A stretch of DNA of 64,000 nt, taken from positions 115,185-179,184 of the forward strand of contig JAFMBM010000001.1 in NCBI GenBank assembly GCA_017858515.1, written 5' to 3'. The position numbers and the translations under genes were made by a program. Positions 24,996 to 33,958 of this stretch are shown here, piece by piece. The stretch's first letter is position 1. Every line of letters begins with the position of its first letter. This stretch comes from Cryomorphaceae bacterium (GTDB lineage: Bacteria > Bacteroidota > Bacteroidia > Flavobacteriales > Schleiferiaceae). The notes below the pieces were generated by a model. It worked only from the letters and a program-made list of their open reading frames with translations, ran no database searches and had not been told where the DNA came from.

Positions 24996-25849
24996 TCGCT
25001 AGTCTTTGCTTGAGCCTTAATTGCTTTAGTAGTTTTGTCTCTTAATTCTTCAATATCCTTCCAGTAGATTTGATCCATTGGATGGGTATAAGTATCAAAC
25101 CTCTTTAGGTTCTGAGAATACAACTGAGCTGCAAGATCTAATTCGTGAATACAATTTTCCCAGGTTCCTTGTTGGAAGTAATCTATTGCCAAATAATAAT
25201 GGCTTTCTGCTATGGGATTGCGCTCTTGTTGTAAAAGGAAGGCTTCTTGAGCCTTTTCAGATTGCCCCGTTTCGAGATACAAAACGCCCAAATGAAGGTA
25301 GTCGTAGTTGCCAGGGAAATACTCTTCAGATAGAAAGTGGGCCTCGATGATTTCTATGGCCTTTTCTTTCTGATTTAGAGCTTTGTAGCAAAGCGCTTTT
25401 GCTACTTTTAAGTGATAGTCGCCATTTACCGAATAACCAATGTCGTAATTTACTATAGTTTCTAACTTTTCTATATCAGCTATGGCTCCTGTATAATCTC
25501 TAAAAAATTGATATCGGCACCATCCTCTATAACCCAAATTGTCTGCTGGATTGTACAACACTGCTTTATCCACTAACTGCTTCCAACGAATGAATTCGCC
25601 ACTTTTTAAATAGGCCACCGACTTGGCTCTATAGGGATAACCCCAAGTAGAATCTAATGCAATCGCATGGTCTAAATGAGTTTGAAATTCTCTGCTGAAT
25701 TGATAATGCCCAGCGCATTTCTCGGTTTCTAAACAAGAAAGATATTTAGTCTCCTCGCCAGCATATTGAAAAGCCAAGCAATTGGGTTGACTTATTCCAT
25801 TTTGCAGAGAAACGAATAGAAAGAAGAAGAGGAATGGAGATTTTCTCAT
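24992..25849 (-). CDS. Exported TPR-repeat protein
   Basis: 285 residues: a signal peptide (MRKSPFLFFFLFVSLQNGIS) and then several tetratricopeptide-like helix pairs, e.g. HLKVAKALCYKALNQKEKAI, LGVLYLETGQSEKAQEAFLL and YLAIDYFQQGTWENCIHELD. Two Cys residues near the mature start (NCLAF, CLETEKC) may form a disulfide. TPR proteins of this type are scaffolds; no partner is named by sequence. The start overlaps the end of the TonB-like lipoprotein gene (ATGA, 25846-25849), so the two are made together. Confidence 0.75.
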   Translation of the reverse strand: MRKSPFLFFFLFVSLQNGISQPNCLAFQYAGEETKYLSCLETEKCAGHYQFSREFQTHLDHAIALDSTWGYPYRAKSVAYLKSGEFIRWKQLVDKAVLYNPADNLGYRGWCRYQFFRDYTGAIADIEKLETIVNYDIGYSVNGDYHLKVAKALCYKALNQKEKAIEIIEAHFLSEEYFPGNYDYLHLGVLYLETGQSEKAQEAFLLQQERNPIAESHYYLAIDYFQQGTWENCIHELDLAAQLYSQNLKRFDTYTHPMDQIYWKDIEELRDKTTKAIKAQAKTSD

Positions 25850-26367
25850 GGCAATATTTCGATTATCTCTCCCTTTTCGATACGAAAGATGAGGTACTGG
25901 TAATAATCCACTTCAAGGGAATTCATTTTCAAGGGCTTCCAGCCTTCCAGGCCTTTTGTAAGCTCAAGTAGTTGGGTGGAAATTTCTTCTGAAAACGCCA
26001 TAGACTGATATTCATTGTTACTTGAAATAAGTCTAAATCGCCCCGTTTCGCCTTTGCAATTCACCATAAACCGGATGCGAATCAATCCACTTTGATTCGA
26101 ATTTTCAGGCTTTTTATATGCATTTTTAAAATAGGTGTCAATAGCGGGCTTTTCACCTTCAAATTGAACACCTTCGTTCATATTGAAGTATTGTTTCGCA
26201 CGGTAATCGTCTTTGCACAGCTGAAAGGCCGGATCATCTAAGTTTGAATCAAAGCCAATATCGCCTACCCATCTGGGATACTCCTCAAGAGTTGCTGGTT
26301 TTTCAGATCGACATGATGCCAAAAGACCTAATACGGCAATGCATTTTAGTAGACTAATTCGAGACAT
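25846..26367 (-). CDS. Lipoprotein with TonB-C-terminus-like domain
   Basis: 173 residues. The lipoprotein signal MSRISLLKCIAVLGLLASC has Cys 19 as lipid site. Residues about 85-165 (GLIRIRFMVNCKGETGRFRL, then LTKGLEGWKPLKM, then YYQYLIFRI) resemble the TonB C-terminal fold as found in many Bacteroidota proteins that are not true TonB energy transducers. There is no membrane helix and no Pro-rich arm, so it cannot energise a receptor itself. It is coupled to the exported TPR protein. Function unknown; both act in the periplasm. Confidence 0.65.
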   Translation of the reverse strand: MSRISLLKCIAVLGLLASCRSEKPATLEEYPRWVGDIGFDSNLDDPAFQLCKDDYRAKQYFNMNEGVQFEGEKPAIDTYFKNAYKKPENSNQSGLIRIRFMVNCKGETGRFRLISSNNEYQSMAFSEEISTQLLELTKGLEGWKPLKMNSLEVDYYQYLIFRIEKGEIIEILP

Positions 26368-26441
26368 TTCTTTTCAATTTCATGGCAATGGAACGAAAGA
26401 GAACCCGCTTTTGTACTTCTTATGAACGAGCATTGAGCGAA

Positions 26442-28847
26442 TTAGATGGATGAATTAGTTTCAGATGGTTCTTCATCTCTTTCGCCAACACTATCTTCTT
26501 TTATTAGGTGCTTATACTTATTGTAAAGGAAAGAGGTGATTAGCAAGAGAATTCCAAGGCAAACAAATACGATGGTTTTTGAAATGGAATTCAAATGTGA
26601 GATATCATAAACGAAGAGCTTTACGAGAGTAATAGCGAATAAACCTATAGCCATGATTCGCAATACTTGCTTTTTCCTCCAAATCCCAAGAAGAATGAGA
26701 ACCAAAGAATAGCTTCCCCAAAGAATACTAAGTCCGAGTTTATAAGATTGCATATTTCCAGAAAACTCTAGCTGATGAATGAGTTCAGCACTTAAAATCC
26801 AAAGCACAATTAAGTGAAAGAAGGTGGGGTAAATCATTGTCCACTTAGAAGAACTGCGTGATGTTTTGTAGATGAATCCCATTGTCCAAAGTGAAATGGC
26901 TACAATCGAGAAACAGACATAGCGTATAACTAAATAGAAAGAGCTTGGAGGAAAGAGAGAATCAACTGTATCAGTGAGATACAATTCTCTTAGTTCACTC
27001 AGAGTGTACAATCCTTGAATGTTAAACAATAAAAGAGCGATGCCAATGAGGTTAAAAATGAAGACTCTGTAGGTAGTATTAAATTTTTTGACAGCAATCC
27101 AACCTAGAAGGGCTAAGAATAATAGACTGTAATTCAACTGCCAAAGCACGCTGAAATAGTGAATGGCTGGATTTCCAAAGCTCTCAGAAAAATCAGAGTT
27201 TAAAACTGCTTTGTGAACGAGGCTATGGGAGTAGAGATCTATCCAATACTTCGCTATTTCAAGGCGGAAGGTATTATAGAGTATAATTACGAAGCTTGCG
27301 GGAAGGAAGAATTCTGCAAGGGCTCCCCAATTGGAATGCACAGAAAAAGGACTTGCAAGTTCTTTTTTCTGTTGAATGAATACTCCAAAGCCGAGAACTA
27401 TAGCAAAAAAGAAAGAATTTAAAAAGGAAGTATTAAAAAGCGCCGAAAAGCGCAAGGGACCTTCGTAATATTTTAAATCATAGTAATTTACGCTCCATTC
27501 ATCCAGCAATGCAAGGAGGGCAATCACCAGAAAGGGATAGGCTATTTTCTCATAAAATGCTAAGGTTTTGCGCCGACCAACCCAGAAGAGAACCATTCCT
27601 TGAACAACCAATAAACTACTCAGCCAAGGTCCTTCCAATTCAATAATAGCGCTGATACATAAAAAGGAGAGAGAAATGCCAATGATGAGGTAAACTAAAC
27701 TCTGATCTGCTTGGAATTTCTTCTTGATTACTATAGAAAAGACAAAATGAACGAGGGCGTTGCAAAGTGCAAATAGACCTAGGAGATGGTCTGTTTCTGA
27801 GTTGTCATTCAATAGCAGATAGCCTAAAAGGAAGAAAGCCAGGGCATTAAAAACAATAGGTAAGATATCTTCTCCAGAGTACTTTTCTCTGTGAGTTAGC
27901 TTGTACGAGAGAATGATTAAATAGTTGATTAAGAAAAATGAAAGATTGAAAATCAGAGCTAAAGAGAAGTGTTTCTCCGCTGAATATCCGTTTATATACC
28001 AAGCTATAAAAATAACCCAACTCAATGCAAAGCTTGTAATACTCAGAGCTTTCCATAACTTCTTCTGAGTTAGCACTAAGATTCCAAAATTTATAAGCGC
28101 CACATAACTCAGAAAGAAGGGAATATTGCCAGTTCCACTTCGCAAAAGAAAGGGAATGGCATAGGCACCTACCAATCCAATTAATGCAATAACTTGAGAA
28201 TTGTATTTTAAGGAAGATAGAACGCCTAGTATGGTTAAAACCAACATTAGAATGAAGGTGATTGGCTGAGAGAATAGCTGGTAAGAGCTATGGGCAAAAT
28301 AACTTGTAAAGTATAAAATGGCCAATCCACCGCTTAACAACACAGCACTGTAGGAGTGGTAGTTCTTTTTAAGCTTTAATGCCAATAAACTCAGGCCAAC
28401 CCCAACTAAATAACTTATTAGAATGCGTGTGGAGGGTTGAATGAGGTTGTTCTCTATTGAATATTTCACACCAATGGCAACCCCTATTATAAGGATGATA
28501 ATTCCGATCTTATTAATGAGATTCTCACCAATAAATTTCTCAAGACTCAATCCTTTTCTGGGTGGATGTACAGACTGCTTTTTTGGGGTGCTTTCTTGCG
28601 GAATGGAAGATGGGAATGTTCTTGTGGAAGCTTGGGATTTATCGCTGAGATTCCATTTAAAATCGTCCTGAGATACAGGTGTTTGACTCGGTGCCTTCTC
28701 TTCAGTTGAGCGTTTACTTTGTTCTAATTTTAACGAATTAATTTCATCCTGAAGTACTCTAAGTTCAACCCAAAATGCACTTTGTTTTTTACTTAAACTC
28801 TCTAGTCTTAAGAGAATTTCAGCTAATTTTGGATTCGTCTCTTCCAC
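26442..28847 (-). CDS. DUF2339 polytopic membrane protein
   Basis: 801 residues from GTG 28847. The N-terminal ~100 residues are cytoplasmic and charged, opening with a coiled coil (LRLESLSKKQSAFWVELRVL). The conserved entry segment LEKFIGENLINKIGIIILIIG starts the membrane part, which has more than twenty hydrophobic helices to the C-terminus. That arrangement and the conserved motifs (LKLKKNYHSYSAVLLSGGLA, SWNYYDL-like loops) define DUF2339. Members have been suggested to act on cell-surface glycans or lipids, but no activity is established. No neighbour suggests a pathway. It has its own transcription unit with no clear terminator. Confidence 0.85.
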   Translation of the reverse strand: MEETNPKLAEILLRLESLSKKQSAFWVELRVLQDEINSLKLEQSKRSTEEKAPSQTPVSQDDFKWNLSDKSQASTRTFPSSIPQESTPKKQSVHPPRKGLSLEKFIGENLINKIGIIILIIGVAIGVKYSIENNLIQPSTRILISYLVGVGLSLLALKLKKNYHSYSAVLLSGGLAILYFTSYFAHSSYQLFSQPITFILMLVLTILGVLSSLKYNSQVIALIGLVGAYAIPFLLRSGTGNIPFFLSYVALINFGILVLTQKKLWKALSITSFALSWVIFIAWYINGYSAEKHFSLALIFNLSFFLINYLIILSYKLTHREKYSGEDILPIVFNALAFFLLGYLLLNDNSETDHLLGLFALCNALVHFVFSIVIKKKFQADQSLVYLIIGISLSFLCISAIIELEGPWLSSLLVVQGMVLFWVGRRKTLAFYEKIAYPFLVIALLALLDEWSVNYYDLKYYEGPLRFSALFNTSFLNSFFFAIVLGFGVFIQQKKELASPFSVHSNWGALAEFFLPASFVIILYNTFRLEIAKYWIDLYSHSLVHKAVLNSDFSESFGNPAIHYFSVLWQLNYSLLFLALLGWIAVKKFNTTYRVFIFNLIGIALLLFNIQGLYTLSELRELYLTDTVDSLFPPSSFYLVIRYVCFSIVAISLWTMGFIYKTSRSSSKWTMIYPTFFHLIVLWILSAELIHQLEFSGNMQSYKLGLSILWGSYSLVLILLGIWRKKQVLRIMAIGLFAITLVKLFVYDISHLNSISKTIVFVCLGILLLITSFLYNKYKHLIKEDSVGERDEEPSETNSSI

Positions 28848-29033
28848 CTTAATTTACCTTATTTACGTTCTATGAATCTAAATTTCCATCCAATCTAGAA
28901 AGGTAATAGAAATGTTAGTTACTCTGTCTAAATGTAAACATGCATTAAAATGGCTATGGAGGGCTGATTTTTGGGAAGTGAATAGAACAAATAATTCCAT
29001 CGAATAAGGTTTTCCTTGCCGAGGTTTCGTCTC

Positions 29034-29558
29034 CTACTTTAACTGTAGTAATAGGCTATCTTCAATCGCAGACTTCAAAGCAACCACCGTATCTGAGAGT
29101 TCATTCGGAATTGTCATGGAAAGAACATAGTGTTTGATTTTCCATTCGTCATTGGTTTTCTCTAGAACACCCGAACCCCGACAAATTTTCATTTGAGTGG
29201 AAAGTAACTCATCAAACCAGGCTATTTCGCCTGTTTTAGAAAAGTAGATGTTTCTTTCAACAGCCGAGAAACTCCATGCTTTACCTCGATCGAAATAAGG
29301 CTGAGACCATTTTTGAAAATCCAACTTGATCCAATTTTCTGTTGCATCGGTTCCAAGAAAAAATCCTTCTTCATCTATTTTACTGAAATATCCAGGGCCA
29401 TTGGCATCGGCGGCATCCCTATGCCAGGTGTCCAACAAAAGTTCAATTTTTTTCTGCTCTTGAGTCGCATTAAAATGAGCTTCATTTGGAGCGGTTTGCT
29501 TCTCATCTGAACAGGCAGCTAAGAGAAAGAGTAAGGAAGAGAAAACAAGTGCTTTCAT
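29034..29558 (-). CDS. NTF2/SnoaL-like lipoprotein
   Basis: 174 residues. The lipoprotein signal (MKALVFSSLLFLLAAC, Cys 16) is followed by an NTF2-like alpha+beta cone: an initial helix KIELLLDTWHRDAADANGPG, then EEGFFLGTDATENWIKLDF, and strands ending DEWKIKHYVLSMTIPN. Such SnoaL/DUF4440-type domains often bind small ligands or serve as enzymes; catalytic residues cannot be assigned. The gene directly abuts the stop codon of the flavodoxin-like gene before it, so the pair is co-transcribed. Confidence 0.75.
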   Translation of the reverse strand: MKALVFSSLLFLLAACSDEKQTAPNEAHFNATQEQKKIELLLDTWHRDAADANGPGYFSKIDEEGFFLGTDATENWIKLDFQKWSQPYFDRGKAWSFSAVERNIYFSKTGEIAWFDELLSTQMKICRGSGVLEKTNDEWKIKHYVLSMTIPNELSDTVVALKSAIEDSLLLQLK

Positions 29559-30170
29559 CTAGTCATTGGAATTTAGTTTTATTTTCAACTCAATTAAGTC
29601 GAACCATTGTTGTGCTTTGATTTCTATTTGATCCAGAGCCACTTTTACATTGTCGTCGTTTATTCTTCTATCATCGTTCGGCTTAAGTAGCCAAAAATCT
29701 TCTGTACCAATCAGGTCCATTTTTCTATCCGAGATAGAAAACTCTAAGATATTTCTAGCTCGGTTAGTGCTTCCAGAGCCTAGAATAATAGGGATTCCCA
29801 TTTTGCCCTCTAGTTCAGAATGCTCAAGGATAAAATTGAGCGTAACCCAATCTGGAGCCCAATTATAGGTGTTAGCACAGAAAACTACAACATCTGTTGC
29901 CTCAGATATGCTTGGGTTTGAAGCGTAGCTTGAAAGATGAACATTGCATCCATTCGCCTCTAAAACAGTTGCAAGTCGAATGCAAATTTGCTCATCTAGA
30001 TTATAAAGCGGGTCGGATTTAAAGAGAATCTGTATTCTAGGACCAGAATTCTTTGAACCAAAGTTTTTATCGAAGTTTCGATCTGATATTTGAGCCCATG
30101 CGGTTAAGCATGCCCAAATGAAAATAAGGCCACTTAAAACTAAACTAAGCCTGAATAATTTTTGAGTCAT
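29559..30170 (-). CDS. Membrane-anchored flavodoxin-like-fold protein
   Basis: 203 residues. An N-terminal hydrophobic helix (LSLVLSGLIFIWACLTAWA) acts as anchor or signal. The rest has alternating beta/alpha elements: RIQILFKSDPLYNLDEQICI, VVVFCANTYNWAPDW, and GKMGIPIILGSGSTNRARNI. The order resembles flavodoxin-like proteins, but the phosphate-binding T/S-x-T-G-x-T loop is missing, so FMN binding is doubtful. The name therefore rests on fold impression only. It is immediately followed by the NTF2-like lipoprotein gene. Function unknown. Confidence 0.55.
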   Translation of the reverse strand: MTQKLFRLSLVLSGLIFIWACLTAWAQISDRNFDKNFGSKNSGPRIQILFKSDPLYNLDEQICIRLATVLEANGCNVHLSSYASNPSISEATDVVVFCANTYNWAPDWVTLNFILEHSELEGKMGIPIILGSGSTNRARNILEFSISDRKMDLIGTEDFWLLKPNDDRRINDDNVKVALDQIEIKAQQWFDLIELKIKLNSND

Positions 30171-30307
30171 TTTATTTTGAAAGGATCAATCTAAGGTAAT
30201 TACTAAATAGAACTTAGGCTGATAAAAATGAATTGGTTAAGTGATTTCAACAAAGTTTTTTCTGTTTAAGCTTTAACTTAGCAGATGAATCCTGAACTAT
30301 CTATTTT

Positions 30308-32578
30308 ATGACAAAATATTTTCTTTTTATAGCGATTTTAGTTTCCATTCATCTAGGCGCTCAAATTGCACATCCAGCAAACAATAGCATATATAATCCT
30401 TCTCAGGTAAATAGAATCGATATTAGCATCAATGCAGATAGTTTGGCCTTTATTCTCGATCCACAGAATTCTGGGTCCAACTATGAGTTTTATGCAGATT
30501 TGAGCTTCACAGAAAACGGTATTGTTCAACAAGAGCCTGGAATTGGCTTTCGTTTAAGAGGCAATACGTCTAGAAATGCGCAAAAGAAGTCTTTCAAAGT
30601 ATCCATGAACCGTTTTACTTCGGGCAGAAGATTTGAAGGAGTCAAGAAGATCAATCTCAATGGAGAGCACAATGATCCTTCCATTAGTAGAGCCCGCCTT
30701 TGTATGGAGCTGGGAAGGCAGATTGGATTGCCAATCTCTAGATACGCACACAATGAATTGTATATAAACGGATTGTACTACGGAACCTATTTGAATCTAG
30801 AACATATTAATGACGATTGGTTGAATCTTCGTTTCGGGCATTCCAATGGTAATTTGTATAAATGTACTTATCCAGCCGATTTAAAATACATTTCCAACCA
30901 TCCAGATTCGTACAAGCTTACCAAATCCAGCGGAGAAAGGGTATATGAGCTTCAAACCAATGAAGTGCAAGACGATTATAGCAAGTTGTCAGAATTCATT
31001 CGGGTTTTAAATAATACTCCAACAAATCAGCTCGAATGCGAACTAGACAAGGTATTCAATATTGAAGGCTATCTGAAAACACTCGCCTTTGAAGTGGCAA
31101 CCGGTCATTGGGATAACTATAGTTTTAATATGAATAATTATTATCTCTATGAGAATTCCAAAACAGGGAAGATAGAATACATTCCATACGATATGGATAA
31201 TACCTTCGGAGTTGATTGGTTTGGTGTTAATTGGGCGGATAGGGATGTAGATAATTGGAATAATCCGCAAGATAGACCTCTTTCGAACCGCCTGCTTTCA
31301 CTTCCTAATTTGAGGGAGATCTACCATTATTATCTTAGGTCTATTCACCTTCAAATGGGTAGTCAGAATTTCTCCAACCAAATAGATAGCATCTACAATT
31401 TAATTCAGCCATATGCATTAGCAGATAACTTCAGAACCTTGGATTATGGATTTACAAATGCAGATTTCAATGCTAGTTTCTATACACATCCACCTTTAAT
31501 GCATGTAAAAAAAGGCATCCAAGCGTTTATAAATGAACGGGTTTTAGCAACTCAAAATCAGCTCGGAGTTTTCAATGCAGCCCCCATTATAAGTTCTCCC
31601 AGTATTGAATACTCTTCGGCAAATAATGAAGTTCTTTTCACAGCTCAGGTTGAAGATGAAGGTCAATCTAATGTGGTTGCTCATTTTTCTTTTTCGGGTG
31701 GAAGTGTACAAACTTTGAATTTATTTGATGACGGTTTGCATGGAGACGGAGCGGCAAATGATGGATGGTTTGCAAATACTCTTTCTATTGGATCAAATAC
31801 TTCATTAAGCTATTCAATCACCGCAACGGATATAATTGGGCAAGCTAGAACAAGACCTTGTTCGCCAAGATCATGGTCCATTCAGAATTTCAACGACTTA
31901 GTAATTAATGAATTTATGGCCGACAATAATTCGGCTGTCCAAGATGATTTGGGTGGATTTTCCGATTGGATAGAACTTTATAATAAAGGAAACGATACCA
32001 TCCAATTAGGGGATTATTTTCTTACCGATGATTTGAGCAATCCAACCAAGTGGCAGCTTCCAATCGGATATATCGAACCCAATGGCTTCAGGCTTTTCTG
32101 GGCATCAAATAATCCTGGTGGAGGATCCAATCACACCAATTTTGCACTTTCTAAAAATGGTGAGGAGGTAGGTCTATTTATTTCTGGTTTTGCAGGAGTT
32201 GATACCGCTGATTTTATAGTTTTTGGTGCACAGGGTGAGGATCAATCTTTTGGAAGACAAACGGATGGTGGATCGCCATGGGTTGTATTTGACAATTACA
32301 CACCCGGATTCTCAAACAATCCATTTAGTACAGAAGAGCTTTTCGCCAATGGTTTTAAGGTTTTCCCTAATCCGTATAACGACCATTTCTTCATCGAAAA
32401 CACAAGAGATCAATGGGTAGCAATACGATTGTACGATTCCAAAGGGACCTTGATTTACCAAGAGGAATTGGAATTAGGCCAAGGCGCAGAGATTAAAGAT
32501 TCATGGATGAAAGGATTACGGATTTTACAGATTCAAGGAGAAAATGGATTGCGTACTTTTAAGTTGATCAGAAATTAA
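30308..32578 (+). CDS. CotH-family protein with lamin-tail domain and T9SS tail
   Basis: 756 residues. A signal peptide (MTKYFLFIAILVSIHLGAQ) precedes a CotH kinase-like domain at about 30-400: GIGFRLRGNTSRNAQKKSFK, INLNGEHNDPSISRARL, LYINGLYYGTYLNLEHIND and IPYDMDNTFGVDW. A beta-sandwich region (about 420-525) and a lamin-tail domain (about 530-670: LVINEFMADNNSAVQDDLGG, SDWIELYNKGNDTIQL) follow. The chain ends in a T9SS sorting domain (KVFPNPYNDHFFIENT ... RTFKLIRN). CotH of Bacillus is a protein kinase acting on spore coat proteins; secreted bacterial members with this build are common in Bacteroidota but unexplored. A surface-located enzyme or adhesin is likely. Confidence 0.87.
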   Translation: MTKYFLFIAILVSIHLGAQIAHPANNSIYNPSQVNRIDISINADSLAFILDPQNSGSNYEFYADLSFTENGIVQQEPGIGFRLRGNTSRNAQKKSFKVSMNRFTSGRRFEGVKKINLNGEHNDPSISRARLCMELGRQIGLPISRYAHNELYINGLYYGTYLNLEHINDDWLNLRFGHSNGNLYKCTYPADLKYISNHPDSYKLTKSSGERVYELQTNEVQDDYSKLSEFIRVLNNTPTNQLECELDKVFNIEGYLKTLAFEVATGHWDNYSFNMNNYYLYENSKTGKIEYIPYDMDNTFGVDWFGVNWADRDVDNWNNPQDRPLSNRLLSLPNLREIYHYYLRSIHLQMGSQNFSNQIDSIYNLIQPYALADNFRTLDYGFTNADFNASFYTHPPLMHVKKGIQAFINERVLATQNQLGVFNAAPIISSPSIEYSSANNEVLFTAQVEDEGQSNVVAHFSFSGGSVQTLNLFDDGLHGDGAANDGWFANTLSIGSNTSLSYSITATDIIGQARTRPCSPRSWSIQNFNDLVINEFMADNNSAVQDDLGGFSDWIELYNKGNDTIQLGDYFLTDDLSNPTKWQLPIGYIEPNGFRLFWASNNPGGGSNHTNFALSKNGEEVGLFISGFAGVDTADFIVFGAQGEDQSFGRQTDGGSPWVVFDNYTPGFSNNPFSTEELFANGFKVFPNPYNDHFFIENTRDQWVAIRLYDSKGTLIYQEELELGQGAEIKDSWMKGLRILQIQGENGLRTFKLIRN

Positions 32579-32588
32579 ATTTCATCAT

Positions 32589-33647
32589 TCAGGAGACGTT
32601 TAGTATCTCTTTATACAGTTCAATGTAAGCTTTTGAACATTGTGTCCAGCTGAATTTCTGTGCATAAGCCTGGGCTTCTAAAACTCGTTCTATTTTATTA
32701 TTGTTGAAGACATCAATCTCATTTTGAACAGTCTTTGACATATTAATAGGGTCGAAGGAGCGAAAGTATCGAGCAACAGATCCGCCAATTTCCGGAAGAG
32801 CAGAATAATCGCTACAAACAACAAGTTTTCCAGCTTGCATGGCCTCAATTATTGGCATTCCAAATCCTTCTGCTATAGATGGAAATACAAAAGCCACACA
32901 TTCTGAATACAGCCATTGCTTTTCTTGTTCACTCACTTTACCAAGCAGTACAACTTGTTTTTCAAGGCCAAGGGAAGAAATCTTCTTTTTTAACTCAGTG
33001 CCATAAGAGGTTTGATGATCGCCTGCGATAAATAATTTCAAAGTGGGCATCTGCTGCATCATGGGCAAAAGAGTGTGGAAATTTTTCTTAGCACTTAAAA
33101 TTCCAAGTGTAAACAGAAAGGGAGACTTGTCGATTCCTTTGGGAGGCGTTTTTTCTACTTGATCAATTCTTGGTATGCCATTATAAATGACATGAATTTT
33201 TTTATCACCAAGTTCCAGGTGTTTGATGATTTCTTCTTTAGTAAATTGAGAAATTGTCGTTAAAATGGAAGCCTTATTTACATTTTTCTGCAGCCTATCG
33301 AGGTATTTATAGGCTTTTCTTTCCGACTTCTCCACCAAGAAATTGAGATCATGTATAGTTAATATTTGAGGAGTAGATGGAGGGGGATTATGAGATGGAA
33401 ATTGATGTAGGCTATGCCAGAGATCAAAGGATGTTCCGAAAGAGGGAAGGTGCCGTCTTTTCCAATCTGCTTTGTGAAACTGTCGCTTAGAAGGAATTAA
33501 TTGAGGTTCAAATGTTGGAAATAGAAAATGAAACTCGAAACCTGAATTAGGGTGTTTCTGTAAATGATCGGCTAAATGCAAAGAGAATTGGCCTAGGCCT
33601 GAGTAAGGAAGTTTGGCTTTATACAAATCAATAAGAACCCTTTTCAT
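32589..33647 (-). CDS. Glycosyltransferase family 4 (GT-B fold)
   Basis: 352 residues from ATG 33647 (MKRVLIDLYKAKLPYSGLGQ); the upstream TTG would add five residues. N-terminal acceptor domain contains LTIHDLNFLVEKSE and VNKASILTTISQFTKEEI; the C-terminal nucleotide-sugar domain has FLFTLGILSAKKNFHTLLP, VVLLGKVSEQEKQWLYSE and the retaining-GT signature FPSIAEGFGMPIIEAMQAGK. It transfers a sugar from a nucleotide donor to a glycan or lipid in the cytoplasm; donor and acceptor are unknown. It stands alone, convergent with the cotH gene, so it is not in a visible polysaccharide cluster. Confidence 0.9.
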   Translation of the reverse strand: MKRVLIDLYKAKLPYSGLGQFSLHLADHLQKHPNSGFEFHFLFPTFEPQLIPSKRQFHKADWKRRHLPSFGTSFDLWHSLHQFPSHNPPPSTPQILTIHDLNFLVEKSERKAYKYLDRLQKNVNKASILTTISQFTKEEIIKHLELGDKKIHVIYNGIPRIDQVEKTPPKGIDKSPFLFTLGILSAKKNFHTLLPMMQQMPTLKLFIAGDHQTSYGTELKKKISSLGLEKQVVLLGKVSEQEKQWLYSECVAFVFPSIAEGFGMPIIEAMQAGKLVVCSDYSALPEIGGSVARYFRSFDPINMSKTVQNEIDVFNNNKIERVLEAQAYAQKFSWTQCSKAYIELYKEILNVS

Positions 33648-33790
33648 AATTACCTTAACCAAAGTTGGCCTTAAATGTAAGACAAGATAGAAGTCATTAG
33701 AACCAGTTTTTCTATTCTAAATGAATGGATTTAGTGCTCATAAACACTAGGATACTAAGATGTTTTCAGTCGAAAGCTTAGGCCTAAAAG

Positions 33791-33822
33791 CAAAAAAGCC
33801 CAGTGAATAATCACGGGGCTTT
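33791..33822 (-). terminator. Terminator of the tRNA-Phe gene
   Basis: Arms 33795-33801 and 33816-33822 (AAAGCCC/GGGCTTT), extended by GTGA/TCAC, form the stem. On the minus strand it is followed by a run of T residues (33797-33792). It lies directly after the tRNA 3' end. Confidence 0.8.
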
Positions 33823-33825
33823 CTG

Positions 33826-33898
33826 TGGTGCCAGCTGGAATCGAACCAGCGACACAAGGATTTTCAGTCCTTTGCTCTACCAACTGAGCTATGGCACC
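33826..33898 (-). tRNA. tRNA-Phe (GAA anticodon)
   Basis: The minus strand folds into a cloverleaf of 73 bases. The acceptor stem GGTGCCA/TGGCACC is perfect, the D-loop has AGCTCAGTTGGTAGAGC, the anticodon loop reads CTGAAAA (GAA), and the T-arm has GGTTCGATTCC. The discriminator base is A and CCA is not encoded. It has its own consensus promoter and terminator. Confidence 0.95.
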
Positions 33899-33918
33899 AA
33901 TGCTTCATAAGCGGGGCG

Positions 33919-33948
33919 CAAATATAGCAGTAGATTCACAAACTCAAA
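33919..33948 (-). promoter_or_regulatory. Consensus Bacteroidota promoter of tRNA-Phe
   Basis: On the minus strand TTTG (33948-33945), exactly 18 bases, then TATATTTG (33926-33919). This matches the -33/-7 consensus fully. The expected start is around 33912, about 14 bases before the mature tRNA. Confidence 0.75.
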
Positions 33949-33958
33949 ATACTTTCTT

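Noticed and set aside
25846..26367. TonB energy transducer
   Set aside because: It is a lipoprotein without an inner-membrane helix or Pro-rich arm and has no ExbB/ExbD neighbours.
29559..30170. True FMN-binding flavodoxin
   Set aside because: The phosphate-binding loop of flavodoxins is missing; only the general fold pattern fits.
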